The notes below the pieces were generated by a model that searched no databases, was not told the origin of the DNA, and was given only the letters and a program-made list of their open reading frames with translations. Positions 53,038 to 64,000 of a stretch of 64,000 nucleotides of DNA are shown piece after piece. Within the stretch, counting starts at the first letter, position 1. Every line of letters starts with the position of its first letter. The DNA is from Mortierella alpina (taxonomy: Eukaryota > Mortierellomycota > Mortierellomycetes > Mortierellales > Mortierellaceae), in assembly GCA_029449245.1 (NCBI GenBank), contig JANATF010000013.1, positions 992,001 through 1,056,000 of the forward strand, given 5' to 3'. Both the position numbers and the translations under genes were made by a program.

Positions 53038-53541
53038 TCTGGATGGGGCTCGTGGCTACAATGCTCTGTGATCCTCGTCCCGTGTGTCGTTGTATTCTAT
53101 ATCCCTGTGTTCTGTATTCTTGGCTGATGGTGCTAGGCAAATGTAAGTTGAGAAAGAAATAACACAGAGAGAAGGATGGACGGGGAAAGAGAGCGGCGCG
53201 TGGATGTGAGGCGAAGGAGAAGGTGAAGGAGCTGGATGTGATGCAACGCGACAACAGCAGCGGATGGCATTGTTGTTTTGTTGTGCAATGCGCACAGCGC
53301 ACCGACAAAGAAAGGGGAGCGAGGGAGGGTGGTCACATGACCTTTGTTTAAGGGGAGCTGGCTTGTGTTCCAGCACTGCCGATGGCGAAGGGACGCTCTC
53401 ACATCAGAAGGCCATGTGCAACCACAACTGACGATTGTTCTCTCCGCTTCCATCCTCTCTCTCCTCGCTTCTCCTGCCACTCATCAGCAAGCACAGACAC
53501 ACACACGTACCATTTTCCCTTTCCAGCATCAGCTTCGCACA
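53038..53541. promoter_or_regulatory. Bidirectional promoter, INCENP/NudC
   Basis: 504 bp between the two start codons. No TATA is evident. C-rich and purine-rich strands alternate, and a CA-rich stretch (53491-53510) precedes NudC. Two genes used in mitosis and nuclear movement share this space. Confidence 0.5.
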
Positions 53542-54451
53542 ATGACCCCACAGGAATACGACTCCATGACCGAGGAGGAGCGCACTGCACACGACGCAGC
53601 TGCACGCAAGAGAGAGGCCGAAGAACAAGCAGGTACCCGTTTGCCAATCCCTTCAATGAACTGTAGGGCCCCCATTATCCGCCAGATCCTGTCTCCCACG
53701 TTGCTTCCATGCCTAACAACCTTGCGATCGGATTCACATGGATAGCCCTGCCTTACACATGGAGACAGACCCTGGTCGATGTAGATGTCTCAGTCAAAGT
53801 TCCCAAGGGCACCTGCCGCAAGGATTTGATTGTGGATATCAAGAGAAAGTCCCTTAAAGTTGGCTTGAAAGGTCAACCTCTCATTATCGAGGTAAGATAG
53901 TGATGAAGACGAAGAGGAAGACGAAGGGGAAGAACAAAAGGAAGAACAAAGGGAGAACAAAGCGGAAGTACAAGTGAAAGAACAAGATAATATACGCTTC
54001 TTGACCCGAGGTGGATGAAAAGGAAGCTGTGAATGGCGCGTTGCTTTTGTTTACTCATTCAATCCCTCCTTTTCGGATTTGTATATCCAAAAAAAAAAAA
54101 AAAATGTACCAGGGTGCACTGATCAAGGACATCCTGGTCGACGACTCCACCTGGCTCCTCGACAACCAAGAAGAGATCAACATTCACCTGGAAAAGGCCA
54201 AGGGCACCGAGTGGTGGGAGTGCGTCATCAACGGCCATCCCAAGATCGATACCACCAAGATCGTCCCCGAGAACTCCAAGCTCAGTGACCTGGATGGCGA
54301 GACAAGAGGCATGGTCGAGAAGATGATGTTTGATCAGCGTCAAAAGGCTGCAGGAAAGCCCTCCAGCGATGACCTCAAGAAGGCTGAGGCCTTTGAAAAG
54401 TTTAAAAAATTGCACCCAGAAATGGACTTTAGCAAGGCCAAGATGGGGTAG
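53542..54451 (+). CDS. nudC: Nuclear distribution protein NudC
   Basis: HSP90-associated CS/p23-fold protein needed for dynein-dependent nuclear migration. Three exons: 53542-53632, 53746-53891, 54113-54451, with CTAAC branch in intron 1 and an A-rich run before the exon-3 acceptor; 191 residues. Sequence: MTPQEYDSMTEEERTAHDAA, LPYTWRQTLVDVDVSVKVPK, DLIVDIKRKSLKVGLKGQ, IKDILVDDSTWLLDNQEEIN, then KGTEWWECVINGHPKIDTTK and VPENSKLSDLDGETRGMVEK, MMFDQRQK, ending HPEMDFSKAKMG. This is the full short fungal NudC. A naive frame through intron 1 is open and misleading; the GATAG acceptor at 53745 restores the ALPY motif. Confidence 0.93.
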
Positions 54452-54724
54452 ATAACACACAAACTTGCTACCAAGTAAACACGAAGCTCTGTCCTGCCTC
54501 AATTGCTCTATTGCCTTTACAAACCCATGCCATTTCCGACAAACCTGTGCGTTTGGCTCGCACTTTTGAGCTCCATTGCAAGAGTTTTTTTGCTTTTTAG
54601 AAAGACCATATGTTGTAAATGTACACGATGCTATGCAAGAACAAAAACGCGTCGGATTTGAAGTGGGTTGGCTTTAAAAAGGAAAAAGAAGGGGAAAAAA
54701 AGTAGAGAGTGGGTGCTTTTTTTT

Positions 54725-57048
54725 TTAGTTGGTACTCATGCCAAAAAACGCATTGTTCCCACTCCGGCGTTTAGCCGCTCGAAGCCGATTGAACTCTGTC
54801 TCCTCGTCCTCAATATCCTCCATATCATGACTGCTTGCATGCGAATCATTATACGAATCCCTCGAGTAGGAGTCCGAACCGGGAGAGTCTCTAGTGTTGG
54901 TACCGCTGTCCTGTCTCGATAGCCGTGAACCTCCAAAGGGTGGTGGAGAAGGCACCATCGCGGGAGACAACAGCTGCTGGTTTTCGTTGATGATAGGCGG
55001 CAGCACCGGCATGGTCGATGAAGAAGACATGTGGTGATGTCCCAACATGCTGTTGCTGCTGCCATTACTGTTATTGCCGCTGCTATTGTGGTTGTTGTTG
55101 GACGCCGCCGTTGAGGACGATCGTCTTGGTCGCGTAAGCCCCCGTTGGAGGAGCAGCTGGCTGCTGCCAATGTCATTCGAATTGCGGTTTCCCACACGCC
55201 TTGAGCTCGATCCAAATGATGATGACGATCGACCATACGAGAGCAATGAGGACGACGGGGACTGGGGCATGAACTGGTTCTCCTGATGGTCGTACAAAAA
55301 TCCACTGCCTCCATATGTCACTGGCCTGGGTCGGCGTGGCGCATAAGGCCCATCATCGCCTCCTCGTCGTCGCGGAATAGGCATCACATCATTGTTGCTG
55401 CCGGCGGGCGGGCTGGCCTCCCAAGCCATGTTCGACGACGAATAACGATCCTCCTGGAAGGGCTCCTTGCTTGGGTATCCTGTTGGCCCATGGAACGATT
55501 GTCTTTTGTTGCTTGAGCTCAGCTGTCCTAGTCCGTCTCTCTTTTCCTCGCCGTCCTTCTTGTGCTCCTCTGACTCTTGGATATACGCTGCTGCATAGGC
55601 GAGGAGATCAATTGCAGATTCCGGCCTCGGCTCGTCCTCCGAAATAACAAGTCGCGTGTCCATATTAAAGTTGTCGCGCATCAACTGCTGATGCTCGTCA
55701 TAGAGCGCATCGTCGTACGACCGTCTGTTTTTGGCCGCCTGGGCTGCATTGTTATAATAGGCGTGTGCGGGCTGTCGCTCGCGAAGGACCACCGTCGGAT
55801 CTTGCTCCTCGGTCTTCAAGACAGGCTGCTTGAGACCAAAAGAGGAGTGGTCCTCAGTCTTTATGGCAGGCTGCTGCTTGAGTCCAAAGGAGGCGAGGGA
55901 GGTGCTATGTCGATTCACATTGCCGCCGCTGCTGCTGCTGGCGCCATTGGTGAAAGGAGAGGAAGAGTGGGTGGCCGAAGACGGAGAGTCGTCCTCGTAC
56001 TCGTCCCGATACTGCGAGTCCAACGGGCGGTCTGGCGGTGGTGAGACCGAGGAGATGGAAGTGGGCGACATGTAGTCTGTTGGGTGGCTATCGGACATGG
56101 TGCGGCTGTGGCGATGGACACGCCTCGAGTCCTGATAGTCGTCGTGATGTGCTGGCCGGTGAGACTGTGTCAGTGTGCTGATGGGTGGTGGGAGAACAGG
56201 TCGCTGCTGTGATGAGGCGGACGCGGATGAGGCGGACGCGGAAGCTGGCAGGATAATGTCCATGCCGTAGGGGCTGGCGGGCTGCAAGTACGGGCTGGAG
56301 TGGGCATGGCCATGCGTCGCGTGTCCATGGGCGTGTGCGCCGTGCGACGGTGCGGCCTGTCCGTAATGGCCCGAGGGCGAGGGATGCTGAGGCTGAAACG
56401 CTCCTAATGGCTTCTGCTGCTGAAACTGCTGAGTTTGAAGGTGGTGCCCGTAGCTTCCGATGTTGTACAGGCTGGCGGGGCGTCGGCTGGCGTGGGCGTG
56501 GGAGGACGACGAGTGCACGCGAGGCGTGGGCGTGGGCATGACCACAGGGGGTGAGGACGAGCCGTTGGGGCCGAAATATCCAAACGACGCATTGTCCTGT
56601 GCAGCCAGGGGCGCGCTGCTGCTGCCTGTGCTTCCCGGGTGGTGATGTGATGCATGGGACGGATGTGAATGGTGATGAGGCGACGGCTGTTGCTGCGGTG
56701 TCGCTGGCGCAGAGTGGACGTGGCTCGGGTGGAAGCCGAAGCCGTTGTGGCTGTTGCTGCGATGGTGATGGGGATGCTGTGGATGGTGGTGGCCCTGGAG
56801 ATGCTGCTGCTGCTGTTGCTGCTGCTGCATCTGCAGGTGCTGCTGGTGATGGAGCGCAGCCTGCTCATTGATCTTGACCCTGTTTGCCTTGGCTCTCCTG
56901 TTCTGGAACCACACCTAGTCGACGCCAAAGAGAGCAGAGCACGATGTTTGTTTAATAAGGTTAACGGGGCAAAAGAAGCGCCAGAAAGAGAGAGAGCGAG
57001 CGAGCGAGCAAGAGAGAGAGAGAGAAAGCGAGAGAGAGAGAGAGAGAA

Positions 57049-57083
<35 letters not shown>

Positions 57084-57407
57084 AGGCGGATGGTAAAGTG
57101 ACGACAGAAAGAGTGCGCGCTCGTTTACCTGGATCTCTCGGTTGGTCATGCCCAGCTTCTTGGCGAGGCTCTCTCTGATCTCGAAGGACGGCGTGTCGGT
57201 CTTCTCAAAGAGGCCGACCAGGTCCTCGAGCTGCTCTGGGGTAATGCGCTTTCGCTTTGCCTTTTTCGGCTGCTCTGCTGCTGGCTGCTGCTGCTGCTGC
57301 TGGTGCAGTGGCTGCGAGGCTGTTCCTGCGGTGCTGCTGCTCTCGCCGGCAGGCTGCGGCTGTGCTGTGGAGGTGGCCATGGTGCCCTGGTGCGAATCTG
57401 AGGCCAT
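54725..57407 (-). CDS. Homeodomain transcription factor
   Basis: Two exons, 57407-57129 and 56914-54725 (GTAAAC...CTAG), closing to 822 residues. A homeodomain at residues 50-107: KAKRKRITPEQLEDLVGLFE, then IRESLAKKLGMTNREIQ | VWFQNRRAKANRVK. The intron cuts helix 3 between Gln and Val-Trp, a position known from many homeobox genes. The rest is low complexity: poly-Q, His/Ser/Pro-rich, PAxPLR-free, as in Pho2/Yox-type fungal regulators; targets unknown. An in-frame ATG at 57455 would add 16 residues. The intron holds a long GA/CT microsatellite. Confidence 0.9.
56984..57081. repeat. GA/CT microsatellite in the homeobox intron
   Basis: About 100 bp of nearly pure GA on the plus strand (CT on the coding strand) with a few GCGA interruptions; fills much of the 214-nt intron near its donor half. 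Confidence 0.9.
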
Positions 57408-57721
57408 TGGAGCAGGATGGGATTGGAATGATGACAAGATGACAAGATGGTTCAAGCTGGTTTAGTGGGCAGGGCAGAACAAGAACAAATACAACGAATA
57501 AAGAACAAGAGGACGAGCAAGAAAGGAAACGAATAAAGGATAGCGACGAGATTGCTGTCCTCTAGGGCGACAAGGGCGGGGGGGATGGAAAAGGAGTCGG
57601 ATAAGGTGGGTGAGCTATATACAAAGGGAAGGACAGGCAAGGACAAGCAAGGACAGGCAAGGAAGACAAGGACAGGCAACAGAGAGCCACAGGCAGAGGG
57701 AGATGGTGCGAGAGAAAACAA

Positions 57722-57765
<44 letters not shown>

Positions 57766-60700
57766 GCAGAGGAAAAGCGGGAATATAACACAAACGCAAT
57801 TGACAATTGACCAGCAGACAAAACATTGCCCTTCTCCCCTCCCATGTAGTCCAGCCATGATAAACACATATCCGCCGGTCTCATCCTCATAATTGTCAGA
57901 CACGCACACACCTCGCCAGCACCAGAGTGGCGTGGCCTCGGAGCCGCCCGCCCGCCCGCCCATCAGACACATCCCCCCCACCTGAAGAACAAGAAGCCCA
58001 GCACCCTCCCACACTCTCGTCCCGCTCCTCTGCTCCTGATCCTCAATTGCGCGCATCCGTACCCGCCCAAGGATACATCCAGCTGTGCACACACAAGTGT
58101 GCCTCCACACCCTGCCTTTGGAGACAAGCCCGTCCCCCCTCCTCCCATGTGCCCAAACCATAACGACGGCATAATCCATAGAGAGCACGGAGAATGTCTG
58201 TGTTGCGTCCGCACTCGGTCGTGCTGGCACCCTTACGCCTCGTTGGTTCCCTGCCAGCTGCCCGTGGTGCATGTACAGCACGCGAGAGCTGAAGGCCGGC
58301 CAAAAACGAGGCCAGAATCAGAATCGATCACTTCGCCTTTTCTGCGCTTGTCACCCATGCTGCTGATCATCATCATCTCACAGCTCAACCACCCCCTCTT
58401 AAACCTTGTCTTTCCTGTCACTCCCCCTTCCTTCGTGCTACTCGTCGTTCCTCCGTCCCTCGCGCCCTCTCCTCTGCCGCCTGCATCCCTGGGTGTATGT
58501 GTTTGCAGATATACAGATGCACGCACATATCCCCGCCATCCTGACATGATGCATCGATATGCTCGATGACATGCATGCTCTGCACTCCAACTAAAAAAAC
58601 GCGGCCGACCCTCGCGAGAGGAAGAGATCGAACAGATCAATCGAGTCTCCTGCTGCTGCGACCACCAAGAATGATGAGGAACGACAAGCTTACTACCCAA
58701 GCATTCCTCTGTCCTCACACTGCCCTTTTTGTTGGATATACGCCTAGACCCGCGTCATGGTCGCCGAAAGGGTGGTGTTTCTCAAAAGCAAGCTTGAGTA
58801 GTCCCCTCTTCCCTCCCCTTTCGCCGAACAAAAAAGATATCTCGCCCTCCTCGTCACTCTTTTGTCTCTGTCTCTGTCTCTCTGTCTCTGTCTCCGTCTC
58901 TCTCTTTATCTTTTGTTTTTTTCTTTTTCTTTTTAGACCCATATGCCCATAGGCCCTACTCATGGTGACACAGGGCACAGAGGACAACAGGTACAACAAC
59001 AGCACTACTTTGACAAACTGTCCCTTTGTGATGCTGCATGGTCCACCAAGTCTAGTCATTGTCATCACTAAAGCCTCTTTACTTTACCACTCCCCTCCTT
59101 TGTTTCCCATCACTTGTGCGTGTGTGTGTGTGTATGTATGTGTGTGTCTTGCGTGTTCTTTCACCCTCGCCCATTGAGTCATGCATGAACTGTACTTTTT
59201 CTTGTACACCTGTTCCTCGTCCTCACCTACCCACCCACCCACTCCACTCGTTGTTTCTTTGCGTCGACTTGCTTTTTTCGATATACTTGCTGCAATCACA
59301 CTTCCCTTCCCCTGATCCACTCTTGTCGTGATGATTGTTTTGGGCATTGGACCTGAGCTGTCGCGTTTTGTCCATACTCGAGAAATTTAGTCGTCGCGCC
59401 CTTTTTTTTTTTGACAGCCAGGAAGGGAAGGAGGAGATTTCGGAGTGGAGGGGGAGGTCGAAGGAGGCGACAGGGGGAAGCAAAGTCCTCGTACTAGTGC
59501 GACTTGTGTGTTTTTTGTGTTGTGGGTGTGAAGGATGTCTAGGATGTGTGGATGGCAAACACATTGGATAAAGCCCTGGAACCGACCAGAGTCTATTTCA
59601 TAAACCCACCCCGACAGACCTCGTTACCTCATTTCCTCATCCTCTTTCTCATCCTCCTCCTCCTGCGTCGTCCCCCGCTTCTTTTCGCTCCAGAAGTGGG
59701 GTTACAGTCTGAGTGCAATTAAACCAGCAACAAATTGGGATGCGAATTGATACACCATATTTTAGAGCCCATGAAGCAAACAACGCATAAAAATATTCCT
59801 CATCCACCACAGTATCCCAGTCCGTCCTCTCGTTACCCTCACTGCCCTAAGATATTGTGCCGCGGAGGGAGAGAGCGAGAGAGGGAGGGGGGGGGGAAGA
59901 AGGTCTGTTTCGAACTTGGCCACAGCGCCAACGTTCTAGCACACTCTCTTCACTCTTTTTCTCTTCGCTCTGCAAGGAATACTCTTTCCTCCTCAAAAAT
60001 AAAATATATAGGAAACTGATAATTTACAAAATGTGATAGCGAGTGCAGTCAGGGGGGGAGAGAGGGAGAGAAAGCAATTGAGCTTTCTCTCTTGTGCTGT
60101 GTCCATTTTTGTTACCTTGTGCCTTGAAGGAGCTGTGGAGTATTTTGAGAGATTTGGGCGTAAGCTGGTTTCCTGTCGCTTGATTGTTTTTACTTTCCGT
60201 GGATCTTTTTCCTTTGGGGGTGGCGATGAATGGATCCTGAAGGTCGGGCGGGATGTGTGATCGATTGTTGGAAAGGACAAATGTGTATTCCTGGAAGGAA
60301 AAAAAAGGTCAAAAAGGAAAGAACAACAGCTATCAACTAGAGTGCCTTTCAGGTAAAGGAAGTCGAGGAGGCTGTGGGAGTGGGGAGTTGGGTGGGGTGA
60401 CGGACGCAGGTGAATCTATCAGGGGAATGTAATATAGAAAAAAGATCTTGAGCCGAAGCGATTTCCCTCTTTGGCTGGAGTGGAGTTTTATCGAAAGTGA
60501 TGATGAACAAGATCACAGAAAAACAAGAACAGAAACGAGTTGAAGAAAAAGAAGGGAAAGGGGAGTGTGTGAAGAAGAAGAAAAAGAGTCGACAAGAAAG
60601 CGAGTGACCATAAAAAAATACTGAGAGCAGATGCTGAACCCACAGCTGATAATTATCTCAATCTAAAACTCACACACGAAAAAGGACATGGCCCGAGAGT

Positions 60701-61857
60701 GCATTCTTTTTTTTTTTTTTTTTTTTTTTGGCTCCAACCCTCGCTAACTTTTTTGTGTGTGTATGTCTGTGTGTGTGCGTGTGCCCAAACCATTTAGACA
60801 TCATTTAATCTTATACGTAGCTCCTCGTTTCCTCATTTCAAAACAGCCTTGTTCCCTTGGTCGCCAACAAAATGGTACCACGCCCTTTTGCACCCGCACT
60901 GCAATTATTTCAAACCCTACATGCAATCCGCCCAGAGAGTTCGGCTGAGAGCTGCTCTCGATTCTCTGGTGCTGTCTCGCTCTTTTTTTTATATATTTTT
61001 TTTTTTCGAATGCTGTTGTTCGCCACTCGTGTCCGATCTGAACGGCCACCCCCAATAGTAACGTTACAGTTGAACCGTATTCTGAAAACAAAAAATGGAA
61101 AAGAGGCACAAAGGCTTCTGGACTCCGTGTTCTATATATCCATGGCAAACTCTGTGTAGCAAGAGCTTTAAAAAATATCCAAGCCAAAAAACCTGTGAGC
61201 AACTTACACACACAGAGGGGCCCACGGCAGGAAAGTGCTAGGATTTATAATTATTATGCAAATCGGACGAGGAAGGAACCGAGAGGAAGGATTCTCCTTT
61301 CCCCCTTGTCAGACAATCGTTCCTGTAAGAATAGAAAAAAAAACGTGTTGCTGCTCCCAATTTGCCTGTAAGTGTTTGCGTTTCGCCCTAATTCTGGAAA
61401 CTTAGCGCAAAGATTTCAGGAGAGGCAAATTATACCCCTGGCAGATATCGGGAAAGCACTCACACAGACACAGACGCAGAGACACACAAATTAGGCGGGT
61501 GCACAAAAAGGCTGTGCATACCTCCCCCCCTGCACAAACTCCCTGCAGTCCTTCCGCCAAACAATGTGACATGGTTTTGCGAACCGCTGCACGTCATATA
61601 GTCTACCATTACAGCACTGATTCAACCCGATGGTTGTACTCCTGCTCAACCACTACGTGCGATGATTTGATTTAGGCTATCGCAACAAGATTTAATGTAC
61701 ACTTGAGAGAGTGATTGAGAAACGAGAGAGGGAGGAAGAGAGTGTGAAAGGGAGAAGGCATCTAAACTAGATGTCAGCACCCACTCAATCTTTTTTTTTG
61801 TTTTTGTTTCTTCGTCAATACCTTTGGTTTCACCCATTCCTTTACAACTTCTTCCTC
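57408..61857. promoter_or_regulatory. Long upstream region of the homeobox gene, plus hexokinase 3' flank
   Basis: 4.4 kb without a supported gene, unusually long for this compact window. It contains a GA microsatellite (about 57728-57760), CT-rich blocks (58860-58908), a GT repeat (59116-59150), a 23-nt T run (60707-60729) and a further GT repeat (about 60750-60785). The longest frame, minus 57562-58281, is low complexity and runs through the microsatellite. An extended promoter and long 5' UTR, possibly with a non-coding exon, is the likeliest reading; a short or unspliced RNA gene cannot be excluded. Confidence 0.4.

Positions 61858-64000
<2,143 letters not shown>

Noticed and set aside
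53344-53745. 133-codon frame across the first NudC intron
   Set aside because: Intron read-through; the NudC motif ALPYTWRQTL needs the acceptor at 53745.
57562-58281. 239-codon minus frame upstream of the homeobox gene
   Set aside because: Low complexity, spans microsatellites, no domain.

Overview
This window is nuclear DNA from a filamentous fungus, most probably an early-diverging Mucoromycota lineage of the Mortierella type. The signs are many short GT-AG introns with CTAAC-like branch points, a chitin synthase with cytochrome-b5 and DEK ends, a GPI-type CotH protein, a kinase fused to Sel1 repeats, AIG1-like GTPases and many small secreted cysteine-rich proteins. The lineage is inferred from this gene content; no search was possible. 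I rebuilt the exon structures by hand and kept only models whose phases close.

Layout. 1-3401: 3' part of a chitin synthase. 3.5-11.6 kb: a signalling block with a kinase-like protein that lacks key catalytic residues (MLKL-like layout), a divergent intact kinase with Sel1 repeats, a small secreted protein, an AIG1-like GTPase with an intact P-loop and a second one with a degraded P-loop. 12.3-12.6 kb: a broken cysteine-rich secreted peptide gene. 13.5-18.9 kb: a VIT/VWA protein and a CotH protein. 19.7-23 kb: relics (F-box, a decayed gene), an intact DUF427 gene, and a complete 817-bp hAT-like non-autonomous element with perfect 8-bp target duplications. 24.7-28.1 kb: secreted acid trehalase (six exons). 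28-36 kb: gene-poor, with a Helitron helicase tail inside a 35-bp direct duplication, a small secreted protein, and a two-exon gene for a secreted peptide precursor of 20-residue tandem repeats.

36-49.4 kb: mostly secreted products (beta-trefoil-like protein, aldonolactone-oxidase-like FAD enzyme, alpha/beta hydrolase, cysteine-rich protein, sphingomyelinase-like phosphodiesterase, TIL-domain inhibitor), interleaved with an F-box/LRR protein, a SET protein and a ubiquitin-like protein. 49.5-64 kb: housekeeping genes, namely INCENP (Aurora kinase partner), NudC, a homeodomain transcription factor with a 4.4-kb upstream region rich in microsatellites, and hexokinase (5' end beyond the window).

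Together the window alternates conserved core genes (cell wall, mitosis, sugar phosphorylation) with accessory islands of secreted and signalling genes and transposon debris. The accessory parts hold the observations most worth checking: the repeat-peptide precursor, the paired intact and degenerate signalling proteins, a start codon split by an intron, a GC-AG intron, and the hAT and Helitron footprints.
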